A DNA stretch of 64,000 nt, from assembly GCF_001625305.1 (NCBI RefSeq), contig NW_017802780.1:623557-687556 (forward strand). Reading direction: 5' to 3'. Position 1 is the stretch's first letter; each line of letters starts with the position of its first letter. A model generated the notes under the pieces. It saw only the letters and a program-made list of their open reading frames with translations, was not told the DNA's origin and searched no databases. A program made the position numbers and the translations under genes. Shown here piece after piece: positions 48,945 through 60,907 of the stretch. Source of the stretch: Branchiostoma belcheri (Eukaryota > Chordata > Leptocardii > Amphioxiformes > Branchiostomatidae).

Positions 48945-49103
48945 GTGGCTCCATCAAAGGTTGGCTGGGTCTGGTGCAGGCAGGACTGGTGGATACTCTG
49001 GGAGAGGCAGCAGTTGACTACGTTTTGCACCGTCTTGGGTTGACTGATGTTTTTGCAGGCCAAGCTTGCCAGCATGAGAGTCTGGGATGGCATGGAATAG
49101 AGT
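48945..49103 (+). CDS. Exon 40: module 7, H segment
   Basis: The acceptor is tttttccag and the donor is gtaact, phase 1 on both sides. It encodes G-G-S-I-K-G-W-L-G-L, helix L-H-R-L-G-L-T-D-V-F, G-Q-A-C (H cysteine) and G-W-H-G-I. Confidence 0.85.
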
Positions 49104-49415
49104 GTAACTACCTACTAGTCTAATTAATAAATAAGAAAAATCAGTCATCATGATAAAATGATTTACGCATTGTATTAGGATTGCGAATTTTGTTTTAGTT
49201 TAAAATTTCATTTAAAGTAAACAAAAAGAAAACAAAACAAGACAGGGCTATGCGCGTATTTGTTTTGAAGTGCAAATATCAAGCAATACAAAGCTATTAG
49301 ACTGGAACTAAAAGACAGAAATGACAGATTGTTTGATACTTGTAGAAACAGCAAATTGTTTCTCAACTTTGTGTAATTTCTTTATTCTGTTAATAATATG
49401 TAATATATCTTCTAG

Positions 49416-49519
49416 CATGTCCTGATAGTGTGCAGCTGCCAGCTCTTCCATCGTCTGTAAACTGTTGGCCAAATGACTTGTGTACTGGTGTCGCTTGCTG
49501 TATGGACATAGACCTTCTG
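49416..49519 (+). CDS. Exon 41: module 7, C segment (first half)
   Basis: The acceptor is atcttctag and the donor is gtaagt. S-C-P-D-S, V-N-C-W, L-C-T-G and A-C-C-M-D give C0-C4. It ends in phase 0 after D-I-D-L-L, the same intron position as module 1. Confidence 0.9.
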
Positions 49520-49856
49520 GTAAGTATGGCCTTTCTGTCTGTCTAGCTATTTAGTGTTATTATTGCAAGTTGCCAATTTGGTGTTAAATAGTGATTTAAG
49601 TCAATTTCTTTAGCGCTCTGTTCTAAATGTGTGGTAAGCCTTTCTTAGAGTGACAGTTAATGACCTAGAAAATATATTTGACACCTTGATCAGCGCATCT
49701 CTCAGTACTTTTACCATCACCATATTATTTTGACTTGCTGAAATGTACATGTACATTGTCATGTTTAGATTAGTTTGTGTTCGATTTTTGTTTCTTGGAG
49801 ACTTAACATTGCCTTGCAAATATCATTGCATGACATGTTTTGTATTGCTGTCTTAG

Positions 49857-49968
49857 GTCAAGAGCCTAGCCACTCATGTGTGGCTGATACTAGATCCGTG
49901 TGAATACCAAGTGTCTGCAGGCATTGGTGGGAGGACGTTTCAACTGGAACTGTTCCAGTATAACTGGG
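49857..49968 (+). CDS. Exon 42: module 7, C segment (second half)
   Basis: The acceptor is gtcttag and the donor is gtatgt. D-P-C-E-Y gives C5, followed by S-A-G-I-G-G and a final Y-N-W-G in phase 1. Confidence 0.9.
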
Positions 49969-50287
49969 GTATGTCAATACCCCTCTCTTTAATTGAATAC
50001 GTAACTAAAATGCAACTACCATTTAGGTAAATTCAGACTTAGATATTAAAAAACAAATACTTACAATGTTACAATAGATTCTAATAGCAATTTTGGATGT
50101 TTTTTTAATATAATTATATGTTTTGTGCCTCAAAATGTAATTGCAATTAAAAGTTTAAACTCCTTATTGCACCTTTAATGTTGCATGTGATTTTTTCATG
50201 GAATTGTGTTATATATTTTGTCATCTAATTAAAAAAAAGTTGATTTAATTGGTGTCGTCATATAATGCAATACTTTTAATGTTATAG

Positions 50288-50494
50288 GGGAGGAATCATC
50301 TCTGGATGTCGAAGATTCCATGCACATAAGATACACCATTGACAAAGATCCCGTAGAGAAGGTGTTTGTCGTAGACTTCTCTGTGCAGGTGTGCATCGAG
50401 TCAGACTGTACCGACCCTGTTCCACTCCTCACTCAAGTCAGACTCCCTCAGCCTCTGTGTAACCGCAATACATCGTATCAGCTTGCATGGCCAG
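50288..50494 (+). CDS. Exon 43: module 7, B segment
   Basis: The acceptor is gttatag and the donor is gtaacc, phase 1 on both sides. It has Y-T-I-D-K-D, V-C-I-E-S-D-C, P-Q-P-L-C and ends A-W-P-G. A large foldback element begins 33 bases downstream. Confidence 0.9.
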
Positions 50495-51870
50495 GTAACC
50501 CTTATTTTTTCTTAAATGCGGATACTTTTAAGAGTCATTGCACGAGAAAACCAGGCAAAACCAGGCAGAGGTCGGAAGATGGGGGTCGGCCAAATCGGCT
50601 CATACTTTGTATGTGAGATAGGTATGAGGAACTATTAACAGCCATATAGTTAAAACCCTCCAGGTATTTTTCGTTATGGTGTTCTGGGACCCCCCTCTGA
50701 GACCCTAAAAAATCTAACAATTTATGGCTGAAAATTACTGAAATTACAATGGACACCACGGTAATTCTGATAATGATATGAACATGGGGTTTCTTTTGTC
50801 ACATAGCATGGGTCTTCTACTTTTACAAAACAAAAATTGAAGATGCAACATTGAAGTTCAAAGGGTATACCAGGGGGTTACCAGAACCAATTAAAACAGA
50901 ATTTTCATCTTTCTAAATTTTAGTCATTTTTAAGTAGCATTTTCTCCATGACGCGGCAAATTTGATAAACGGTTTTACCGTTGCTGGAAAGAGGAACATC
51001 TGCTAATTCAAAAACAAGTGTCGTTTAATTGGGCCACGCATAACGCGGGCTGTGAACGAAGGGTCTTTATGGGGGTTTTCCGGGTTTTGGACCATAATAA
51101 ATTAGCAAACAACGTCTCTTTACGGGGTAAATCATGGGCATTTTTTGTGCAGCTGCATGGGATCAATGAACAATTGTTGAAAAATGCTAAAAATAATTAG
51201 AAATATTCATTGGGGCTCCACATGGGGGATACAAGGATACCTAAAAAGCAAATTTAAACTGATTTTACACAATTTATCACATTTTATTTCTAATTTCCAT
51301 TAGTAAATATCTTTCAAAATTAATTTTGTGAATTCACTTTGTGCTTAATAATATGGAGGCTATGTATGGGGGTTATCACAACACCATGTGTGAAACTAGC
51401 TACCATATACACAAGCCGCATGGGTGCATGCACTTAGATACAAGTACTCTAAATGAACACTATAGCAACAGGACTAAGAATAAAGCTAAACAGAACCGTA
51501 AAAACAGGCCAATTCAACTGAAGGCCACTGAAAAAATTACTCAGACCATTTAGGATCGCTGTATATAAGTCAGCAGTAGGTCGGAAGATAGGAAGGTCTT
51601 TGAAATCCACTCATACTCAAGAGGGGCGTTCTTCCCACAGTGGCTTTCTGAATAGTGAACAGTTTAGCATTTTCTATTTAGAACGTCTTTTCAGCCTGTA
51701 CAATTTGCTATTTACGAAATTATCATGAAATGAAAGGCTTTCTAATTGGATTGTTTAGAAAACATCTCAAATCAACTGAGCATACCGTAAATGCCATTAA
51801 GACCATATGACACCAAGGTGATTACCAAAGGCTGGAAAATAACAGCACTGAAAGTATTCATTCAATGTAG

Positions 51871-52663
51871 TCTGGAGGTTGGTTTTAATCATATACTAGT
51901 ATATTATGATTGAGAATTTTAGTTTGTACGGCGTTCCAAAAGTACATTTGTTGGAGACGCTCCTGCAAGCTTCGCAATCGTGACAATCTTCCGACTCGGG
52001 CATCTCTTTTTACAAAACTTATCTTTGCAAAAATAAAACACAAAAATGCAAAAAGTCTGCCAGGGCTGGTTTGTACTGACTTGTCTGGGGTGCGGGAGCA
52101 TGAAAATTTGGAATGTATCAGGAGAACTGTTCATATTCATTGTAAACGTCATTGGCCAAATCTTGATTTAAATATTCTAACTGCTAATCATCTAAGAGAA
52201 ACAAAGTCAATCAAATTCATTTCATACTTAATTCTTACGTCTTTAAAACATATCATNNNNNNNNNNNNNNNNNNNNTCTGGAGGTGGTTTTAATCATATA
52301 CTAGTATATTATGATTGAGAATTTTAGTTTGTACGGCGTTCCAAAAGTACATTTGTTGGAGACGCTCCTGCAAGCTTCGCAATCGTGACAATCTTCCGAC
52401 TCGGGCATCTCTTTTTACAAAACTTATCTTTGCAAAAATAAAACACAAAAATGCAAAAAGTCTGCCAGGGCTGGTTTGTACTGACTTGTCTGGGGTGCGG
52501 GAGCATGAAAATTTGGAATGTATCAGGAGAACTGTGCATATTCATTGTAAACGTCATTGGCCAAATCTTGATTTAAATATTCTAACTGCTAATCATCTAA
52601 GTGAAACAAAGTCAATCAAATTCATTTCATACTTTAAATTCTTACATCTTTAAAACATATCAT
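51871..52663. repeat. ~386 bp direct duplication around an assembly gap
   Basis: Bases 51871-52256 recur almost identically at 52277-52663, with a few differences such as gaactgttcat versus gaactgtgcat. The 20-N gap lies exactly between them, so an unmerged haplotype or contig overlap is likely. Both copies have an open frame I do not recognise. Confidence 0.85.
52257..52276. other. Assembly gap (20 N)
   Basis: A run of 20 N inside the centre of the 4.2 kb foldback element. Confidence 0.99.
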
Positions 52664-55216
52664 ATTATACATCTGTGATCTATAATAAGTTACTTCTAGA
52701 GTTAATAATAATTTACTTACTAGATGTAACATATTAATACTAACTAATGATAATGATTCCACCGATTCAAGCAAAGACACTCATACACCAAAAGAAGGTA
52801 CAGGTTGAGCTGTCCTAGATATTAGTACAACTTTGTTTTTCGTTCTCATTTGCCAAAGTCTCAAAAGTACACATGTGGAAAACTAAAGCAAATGTCTACA
52901 TGTCAACGTGCGCACAATGGTCTGTAGATCTAGAGAAAATGGTCTATTTTCAAAATAGGACCAGTGCTATAAGGAAATGAAAGTGTTTTGCTATGTGCTT
53001 TTAAATTGTTTTCAACCTTTTAGTTTTAGCACATTACATCATGAAATGAGACTTTTCATCTGTCTTACTTTTAGCTCCCCAGAAACTGGAACACTATCCT
53101 TGCAAGGTAGAAGACATGTTTCAGTTCATTCAGAAACAAGTCTGGTCTAATTACTGGACCACAAATTACACATAAATGGGCCATGAGTCTATTAGATCAT
53201 ACAAATCGATCATAAAATGTCGCAGTGAAGGGCAATATATGGCCGTTTTTGTGTAGTTGGAGGAAAACCATGCATGCATAGATTTGTGGTCAAAAATTAT
53301 GCCAGTTTAAGGGGGCTCTGCATGGGGGGGGGGCATAAGGATACTTGAAAAATTGAATTAATCCAATGCTTGCATAATGACAATATCCAGTAATTTAGGC
53401 CTGAATTGTCATAAATATATCAAGGAATAGTCGATGATGGTATAGTCAATGATGGAGATACTTTTCTCATTTGAATTGATTGACATTATATTGTAATGCG
53501 ATTCTTACTGGTCTGGGATTTTTATTTGGTAAAATTTATTGCTGTTTTGATTTAGATGACGGATTTTTTATGAATTGGTTTCCTTATCTTATACGCTGAG
53601 TACAACCAGATGTTCCTGTATATGTAAATGCTAACTAGTTCATTTAATCCAATAATGAAAGCCTGAGTATATTTGGCAAACCTGTATTTTCAGTGGCCTT
53701 TAGTTGAATTTGACTGTTTTTACTGTAATATTTAGCTTAAACGCATCATATTCTTAGTCCTATTGCCGAGATTGTCCATTTGGAGTACTTGTTCCTACGT
53801 GTATGCACCCATGTGGCTTGTGTTTTTTTTTGGTAGCTGGTTTCACACATGGTGTTGTGATAAACCCCATACATAGCCTTCATATTATTAAGCACAAAGT
53901 GAATTCACAAAATTAATTTTGAAAGATATTTACTAATGGAAATTAGAAATAAAATGTGATAAATTGTGTAAAATCAGTTTAAATTTGCTTTTTAGGTATC
54001 CTTGTATCCCCCATGTGGAGTCCCAACGAATATTTCTAGTTATTTTTAGCATTTTTCAACAATTGTTCATTGATCCCATGCAGCTGCACAAAAAATGCCC
54101 ATGATTTACCCCGTAAAGAGACGTTGTTAGCAAATTTATTATGGTCCAAAACCCGGAAAACCCCCATAAAGACCCTTCGTTCACGGCCCGCGTTATGCGT
54201 GGCCCAATTAAACGACACTTGTTTTTGAATCAGCAGATGTTCCTCTTTCCAGCAACGGTAAAACCGTTTATCAAATTTGCCGCGTCACGGAGAAAAAGCT
54301 ACTTAAAAATGACTAAAATTTAGAAAGATGAAAATTCTGTTTTCATTGGTTCTGGTAACCCCCTGGTATACCCTTTGAACTTCAATGTTGCATCTTCAAT
54401 TTTTGTTTTGTAAAAGTAGAAGACCCATGCTATGTGACAAAAGAAACCCCATGTTCATATCATGATCAGAATTACCGTGGTGTCCATTGTAATTTCAGTA
54501 ATTTTCAGCCATAAATTGTTAGATTTTTGAGGGTCTCAGAGGGGGGTCCCAGAACTCCATAACGAAAAATACCTGGAGGGTTTTAACTATATGGCTGTTA
54601 ATAGTTCCTCATACCTATCTCACATACAAAGTATGAGCCGATTTGGCCGACCCCCATCTTCCGGCCTCTGCCTGGTTTTCTCGTGCAATGACTCTTAAGT
54701 TACTTTTATGGGGTTAATAGGTCATTGCATCAGTGTGTAGGACAGAAGTCTCAGGCTAGGGTTATCAGAAAATACAAGTGATTTCCAAACAACCTAAAGA
54801 ACGTAGCTGCCTGAGTAGGCAAGGTCCTGAGAGTTGCCCAGCTGCCTTTATTGTCACTGGGAAGTCGCAAAATGTTTGGCAGGTGGAATTGTCTTATTTA
54901 GCTGTGTAATTAAAACTCTGTTTTCCTTTGAAATGTACATTTTTTTTTGTGTGGCTGCTATGGTTGTAATGAAGTGATGTTCCTAATTGACCCAAACTGA
55001 TATGTGGAATCGTATAATGACCTTGTAAATTGAAAAAAAAATTGTAGGCTCATAACAGAATTTGAAGTACATTTATTAGTCAATATTAACTACCACTGCC
55101 TCTATAATGTCTGACATATAGAAATACCATTCATAAGTAAGATTGGTAGGATTTAATAACACAGGATTGAATATCCGTAAATAATTTCATCAGGTTGGTA
55201 AATGACTGAACGTTCT

Positions 55217-55697
55217 TTAATCACAACCATTCATTTTTCAAGAGCCGACGTTTCGATGACCTTCTGTCATCTTCATCAGGGCAATTCTGACTGGTTTACT
55301 GTGCACTGACGCTAGATGTTACTTGGTGCATAGTGCACTAAAGGTGTTACATAGTTCACAATGCACTTAAGCTAGTTTTTACTGTTTACAATGGGATCAC
55401 AAACAATACATATGTGACAAGACTTTTAATAATTTCTATTTGAGACTGTGATAGCTCAGCATTGTCAGTTAACAAATTTTATATTATATATAGAACCTCT
55501 TTACATTTGGAACCGCATAATTCCCTATGATGTAACAATGCCTAGTATGTAACATTTATCTACGTTCCGGAATTCATTGTAAACAGTAAAAACTGACTTA
55601 AATGCACTATTATCTATGTAACACACTCAGAATTGCCCTGATGAAGATGGCAGACGGTCATCGAAACGTCGGCTCTTGAAAAATAAATGGTTGTGAT
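55217..55697. mobile_element. Hairpin element with gccgacgtttcgatga arms
   Basis: The left arm (55217-55395) contains agagccgacgtttcgatga and cttcatcagggcaattctga. The right arm (55560-55697) contains the complements. The centre also pairs (ttttactgtttacaatg with cattgtaaacagtaaaa). A shorter copy is at 61560-61760. Confidence 0.75.
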
Positions 55698-55748
55698 CAA
55701 ATATCTTTGCTATTGAATAGTTCTCTATATTTTTTTACCTTTTAATAG

Positions 55749-55996
55749 GAGGTGGTTCCTTCTCTGGCTTTATCTCCACCCATGGGAGTGAGCTTGGGAC
55801 GGCGGTAGCTGACCTGGCATTTGAGAAGTGGGGTGTGTCAGACCTGTTCTTAGAGACAGCCTGTACTCTGGTAGAACAAGACTCTGCCAATCACTGTGAG
55901 CTGAATATGGCTGATTTAGGGCTTCCTGATGACTTTCAGTTTGCTCTCCATGACTTCTGCTTCGGCATTGAGGCCTGTGTAGATGTCGACCTTGTT
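55749..55996 (+). CDS. Exon 44: module 8, H segment fused to C (first half)
   Basis: The acceptor is ttttaatag (or three bases later) and the donor is gtaagt. It encodes G-G-S-F-S-G-F-I, helix F-E-K-W-G-V-S-D-L-F, T-A-C (H cysteine), N-H-C (C0), D-F-C-F-G (C2) and E-A-C-V-D (C4). C1 is Phe and C3 is Ala. It ends in phase 0. Confidence 0.9.
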
Positions 55997-56466
55997 GTAA
56001 GTATACAACACTCTGTAAGAATGTTTGATTTCGAATGGTGTGATTCTGCAACTTCTTGAAATACCAGCCAGTCCTTCAAATGTTATTTTGCCCGAGTTTC
56101 GATTGAGGCAGTGCTATTTTTGTGCAATGTAAGCAGATTTTCCCATATTAGGATTTGCTATTGACAGTGCTATGAGATAAAGAACATTTCTTTAACTTCT
56201 TAATTTGGTATCAATTAAAATCATTAATAGATTGGGACATTAACAAAATGTGTTTTTTTTTTCAAAGCACTGCCAAAAGACAACGTGTTTTACACGATGC
56301 ATACGATGCATAACTCATCATACAGATGACGAAAAGGCTTTTTTTTGTTTCTAATTTTGTTAAAACTAAACCAATGTGTAACCCAGGATTTTGTATGGCC
56401 ACATTTTTAATCAATAAATGACTGCATACATTCTGTAAATTAAAGATGTGCTCTCTGCTTATACAG
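55997..56466. other. Intron, nothing recognised
   Basis: AT-rich intron sequence with no recognised element. Confidence 0.4.
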
Positions 56467-56621
56467 ATTCTAAGGAAGACTCTGAAGGCAGAAGTGAGCT
56501 TTGATCCCTGCAACTACACACTTGCAATAGCCCTGGGATCCAGGAGACATGTCCAAAAACTACTCGATGTTGAGTGGGGAGTAGAGCGGACATGGCTGAT
56601 CGGAACACTTTTCCAGATCAG
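56467..56621 (+). CDS. Exon 45: module 8, C segment (second half)
   Basis: The acceptor is ttatacag and the donor is gtatct. D-P-C-N-Y gives C5. The exon reads through E-W-G and ends in phase 2 at F-Q-I-R, a pattern shared with modules 9 and 11. Confidence 0.9.
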
Positions 56622-56873
56622 GTATCTGCATTTTTATATTCTTTCACTTACATAACTGTATTTTTTATGGTTATATAACTGTATGGTGCAACTGATACAG
56701 AGTTACATGAGTTACAAGATTTGTTTAACTTTGCTTTGCTGTACAACAAGCACACAGAGATTGAGATTGGTTCTATTATAATGATGCATTTTTGTCAGGT
56801 ATGTTCTGAATGATTTCATAAAATGTGTAACAACTTCATTTAATACAGCTCTGCATGGTTTCTATTTTGGTAG

Positions 56874-57037
56874 ACATACCATTTGGAACATGGCAGAAGA
56901 TCAAAACTACAAAATCAGTCTTGACATTGCCATCTGTCTAGAGGAGGGAGATTGCAGCCTCACCCTTCAAGTCCTACAGGGCCTTGTCTTCCCCAAACCC
57001 TTCTGTAACATCAACGGGACTCTTCAATTCCTCAATG
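56874..57037 (+). CDS. Exon 46: module 8, B segment
   Basis: The acceptor is ttttggtag and the donor is gtactt. It has I-C-L-E-E-G-D-C, K-P-F-C-N and ends F-L-N-G in phase 1. The frame stays open past the donor to 57133; splicing here is chosen by phase and analogy. Confidence 0.8.
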
Positions 57038-57728
57038 GTACTTCTACTGTTACTAATTTTACCTTTGTGCAGAGATGTGATGAACAGTGTGAGTGTGATA
57101 ACTTGCGCGTGTGTCCGTGCTGTAGAATGGCATAATGTGGGTGGGGCGAATACTCTATTGGAAATTGTCAGACATAGGAATACAGGTCATAAGGAGTTCC
57201 AAAAAAGGTTCCATGTAAGATTATCTTATTTTCTGTCTTAAAGTTTTTGCTCATGATACGCATGTATGCTAGCTGGGAGCAGTGCATAAATATATTAAAA
57301 AAGAAATTCACAACAATGATGAAACATTAAGAACTAGAAAATCACAAAAAAAGCCGTGAATCTTTGATTTCTTCTTGAACTTGTTTACGGAATAGGTCCT
57401 GTTTTGCATAAGTTAGACGTATGATGTATGAATGTATTTATGTATTCCAAACGAAATTGCAATATTCCTGGAAGTATATGAAATATGAAGCGTATAACTT
57501 TACTTGGTACAACAGTTGCACAGCATTTTGTATAATGTTTTTAACTGTGCAGTGCACGTTTGATTTAAGTATAATCTGCATACTTCAGGTAACATTATTC
57601 AGCTAGCTGTATTCGGTTTACTTTAAAATCTGCAATGGTGACGTTTATGTGTGTTGTCTAGTGCCTTTACTTGTATCGTGAGAAAATATCTGCAGGGCAG
57701 TAGTTGCATTTTACATTTTTACCCTCAG
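57038..57728. other. Intron, nothing recognised
   Basis: Intron sequence with an open, Cys-rich but unmatched continuation of exon 46 at its start. Otherwise nothing was recognised. Confidence 0.4.
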
Positions 57729-57985
57729 GGATTAGTACCACCGCCTTCCTGAATTCCCTGGACCCTGCCTCTCTGGCTGCCGATGCGCTTGAATCACTTT
57801 TGATCCAAGTGTTTGAAGCACTCGGGATCTCAGACATGTACAGCACGGCCACCTGCACGACAGCTGCACCAGATGCTGCACCCTCCTGCCCTTGGACACC
57901 TGACTTCCCTGATGTGGACATTGTCAGTTGCAAAATGACTGACAGCTGCACTGGCATCATGTGCTGCGTTGATTTTGATTTCCTG
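57729..57985 (+). CDS. Exon 47: module 9, H segment fused to C (first half)
   Basis: The acceptor is accctcag and the donor is gtaaca. Helix V-F-E-A-L-G-I-S-D-M-Y is followed by A-T-C (H cysteine), P-S-C-P (C0), V-S-C-K (C1), S-C-T-G (C2) and M-C-C-V-D (C3, C4). It ends in phase 0. Confidence 0.9.
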
Positions 57986-58762
57986 GTAACATTGTTTCTA
58001 ATATGTCACTTAAGGTTAGACATTCAGGTGAACGATATTTAAAGACAATAATTCAAACTGTTCTGTAAATACGGACAATGTAAGAACTCTCAAGTACATG
58101 GGACCCCACCATGCAAGCTTCCGAGGGACGAGTAGCAGTTCCTTAGATTTTGAGGAATTACCTTTCTTCATTAAAAAAGCGGCACTTACGAGTCTTTGTC
58201 ATGTTCAACTGGTTTCTCCAGTTCCTTCACATGTGATTTGTGTCGATTTTTTATCTCAGTTCATTTAGAGACGCTGAACAAGAGCGAAACGTCCATCGCT
58301 TATTTAGTAGTAGAGTTTTAATTTTAACTGAATGCTGTTTCTATTTTTCAAGGTAGATACCAAACGTGACGATAATGAGTTATTCCAAAAGTGTGGTAGG
58401 CTTTGGTGCTTATTAACTAAACAAAATGTAAGTTTAAAATGCAGAAAGCCTATGTGCATAATACTCTGTGCATATGTGCATAGTGCTCCCCTTAATACTA
58501 GTTGAGGATGTTAGACCTTGATTTTTATACAGGAGGTGAGTAGAATACATTTATTCTGTATTAAGAATATTACATGTCACTATTCTCTGGTCTGACTTTG
58601 TACACATCTGAGGGAGAACCAGTCAAATGCGGATAGTTCTGGGTACGTAGTTAGAAACAGGGGTGCCTGCAATGCGTGCATACATGTTTGGCACATAGTA
58701 AACGATTAAGATCGCAATACTTTCTCCATGTTAATGATCTTTCGTCTCCTGTATTTTCACAG
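57986..58762. other. Intron, little recognised
   Basis: A weak retroelement-like phrase (acgctgaacaagagcgaaac) lies at 58272-58291. Nothing else was identified. Confidence 0.4.
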
Positions 58763-58917
58763 GCAGTGATCAAATCCTTTCCAGTCTATTTTGACATCGA
58801 CTTCTGCATGTATAAGTTAGTGTTTGGCATCGGCAGCAAACAATACGAGTATCAGCTCTTTTCACTTCCATTAGCTCAAGAACAAACCATCACCATTGGA
58901 CAGGCCTTTTACATCAG
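58763..58917 (+). CDS. Exon 48: module 9, C segment (second half)
   Basis: The acceptor is ttttcacag and the donor is gtaaca. D-F-C-M-Y gives C5. The usual Y-x-W-G is altered to S-L-P-L-A. It ends in phase 2 at F-Y-I-R. Confidence 0.9.
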
Positions 58918-59449
58918 GTAACAATTTACTATCTACAGAGAATCTACAGAAACAGAGAATTTACACGGCTTCCGAGTTGACCGGTGCACATTAACGAGGG
59001 TTGAGATGTTAAATCAATAATTTCTGTGCGACTGCTGCCAATTTTCCAGCTGAATTAATTAAAGAAGTTAAGAAAAAAGTTAAAAAAGAGTCTAAAAAGA
59101 AAAAAGAAATCTATCGTTGCTGTTTAATAAACTTGCATTGTCTCTATTTAAGAAATGTTTTAAATATTATGCATATTAAACTACTGTAATGTGTTTTATC
59201 TAATAAATATCCTTATTAATCCTGGTAACAAAATTTAGCCAAAACTATTGGCCATTTCTGGTCAGTACACACAAATTTAGTTGAATGCAGACCTTCATAA
59301 TTTCTAAAAGAGATTTTGTATTTTAGCTCAAAGCCAAGAAGACCTAGTAGCCCCGAATCAAACAAGGATGGATTATTTTAATAATTGACATACATTACTT
59401 CGTTACATGACATATTTGACATTATTCATCTTCCTGTCTTGCTGTGTAG
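58918..59449. other. Intron, nothing recognised
   Basis: AT- and purine-rich intron sequence with no recognised element. Confidence 0.4.
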
Positions 59450-59607
59450 GTTCACAATTTACCAGCATGAGATGGACTTTAGAGTCCACTTCACAGCGTC
59501 CCTGTGCATTGACGGGAGATGTGTGACCAGTGTGGACCTGTTATCAGGTGCAATAATCAACAAGCCGTTATGCAACATGACATCCATTGGATCTTACCAA
59601 CTACCAG
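59450..59607 (+). CDS. Exon 49: module 9, B segment
   Basis: The acceptor is ctgtgtag and the donor is gtcaga. It has L-C-I-D-G-R-C, K-P-L-C-N and ends Q-L-P-G in phase 1. Confidence 0.9.
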
Positions 59608-59813
59608 GTCAGACATTTGTTTTATTATGAGTTTTATTCTATGACATCCTTAGTAAATGTCATGTAAAATTAATGGTAAATTTGGTAAGTTTAAATGAAA
59701 TACATCCATTTAAAAAAAAGTTTGCAATAGTTTTTTTCTAAATTAGAAATTCAGCAGTCAAAACCATAGCATTTTCTGCTAAATTATTATCATATAATGT
59801 GGCCACATTTTAG

Positions 59814-59994
59814 GGGACGACAAAATAGCGACCTTTGCCGCTTTATCCCGAGACTTTGGTGAAGAGGGTTTAAAGTTTGGCGTAGAAGCAGTGTTCAGGA
59901 AGCTTGGGATAGCTGACATGCTGAGTGAAGAAAGCTGTGTGGGGCCAACTCCTGAACCTCACACTGAAGACTGTTCCTATTCTCCGCTTCCAGA
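59814..59994 (+). CDS. Exon 50: module 10, H segment and C0
   Basis: The acceptor is cacattttag and the donor is gtaagt. Helix V-F-R-K-L-G-I-A-D-M-L is followed by E-S-C (H cysteine) and E-D-C-S-Y (C0), ending P-L-P-E in phase 2. Only this module has an intron at this point. Confidence 0.85.
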
Positions 59995-60035
59995 GTAAGT
60001 AAAAACGGTTACCGTTTTAGAGTCAGTGTTGTTTA

Positions 60036-60230
60036 CCTTGTATTTGCACAGCATTCACTACCATCTATATAGCAAACTGTATGGTTTGGGTGTATTTCTC
60101 GCACCGCAGTGAAATGAAGCAGATGCAGAAGAAGCTACGCCACCGCAGTGCAAAAAAAGTCAAAGGTCTATGACCCGGTTAAGACATCAAATTTCTGACT
60201 ATACTTTGTAAAAATGCCACAGGACAATGG
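60036..60230 (-). mobile_element. Small MITE related to 10339-10573
   Basis: On the minus strand it reads ccattgtcctgtgg, then ctttgactttttttgcactg and ctatatagatggta, in the same order as the copy at 10339-10573. Confidence 0.55.
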
Positions 60231-60415
60231 TTAATAAACTATATTGCACACATCTAGAGCATTAGAGTTATACGTACTGTGACTTTACTACCCATTTTAT
60301 TCATATTGTTAGGGCTAGTATGAAGTAAATAAGTAACTGATCAAGACGACAAGAATTTCATATAACGTCAGTAGGATAATTTTTTCAGAAATCTTGCACG
60401 TGTTTTTTTTTTCAG

Positions 60416-60488
60416 ACTACCAGGCGTCTCTTGTGTTTACAGTCAGTATTGTCTCGGCATCATATGCTGTGTGGAGATTGATTTGAAG
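60416..60488 (+). CDS. Exon 51: module 10, C segment (first half)
   Basis: A 73-base exon between acceptor ttttttcag and donor gtatgg. V-S-C-V-Y, Y-C-L-G-I and I-C-C-V-E give C1-C4. It ends in phase 0 after D-L-K. Confidence 0.9.
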
Positions 60489-60752
60489 GTATGGCGTCGA
60501 ACATGAATCTAAATACTAGTATATAATCACTACATATGTTGCGATCTTGTTTTGGTACTGATATATTTGCTATGGATCTTTTATTTTGCGAGAAAACTGT
60601 TTTGAAATATATTCTAGCCCATACTTAGTATTGATGATTTTTTTTTTCGTTTTCTTCTCCTTCCGTCTCTGAAGTCGTTTTATTTCACCCTTACTTTGTT
60701 CTATGGCAAACTGACAACGCATTATATAAGATCCATTCTCTCTATATGACAG

Positions 60753-60907
60753 ATTGCAGCTTACTCATTCAAAACATGGTTGGCGATTGATCCTTTGTCC
60801 TTTCGACTCTCCGCTGGGATTGGAACCAGAGAGTTTGAGTACAGCCTGTTCACTTTCCCATGGGGAGAGGACCAAGAGAACATCGTCGGAACAGTCTTCA
60901 AACTGAT
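60753..60907 (+). CDS. Exon 52: module 10, C segment (second half)
   Basis: The acceptor is atatgacag and the donor is gtactg. C5 is absent (D-P-L-S-F). It reads S-A-G-I-G and F-P-W-G-E-D and ends in phase 2 at F-K-L. Confidence 0.85.

Larger units (their letters stand above)
50528..54698. mobile_element. 4.2 kb foldback element with ~1 kb inverted arms
   Basis: The left arm (about 50528-51540) is repeated in inverted orientation at about 53690-54698. The ends read ttaagagtcattgcacgag and its complement. The arms differ by small indels and substitutions. The ~2.1 kb centre includes the assembly gap. No transposase was recognised. It lies wholly inside the exon 43-44 intron. Confidence 0.85.

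Noticed and set aside
51910..52653. Two open frames of 112-127 residues around the gap
   Set aside because: They are one sequence duplicated by the assembly join. I do not recognise the protein, and the second strand is also open. It may be a remnant transposon frame, but I cannot support that.
57038..57133. Extension of exon 46 to a stop, giving a Cys-rich C-terminus
   Set aside because: A GT donor at the usual place restores the phase to exon 47. The extension has no counterpart in other modules. A rare truncated isoform cannot be excluded.
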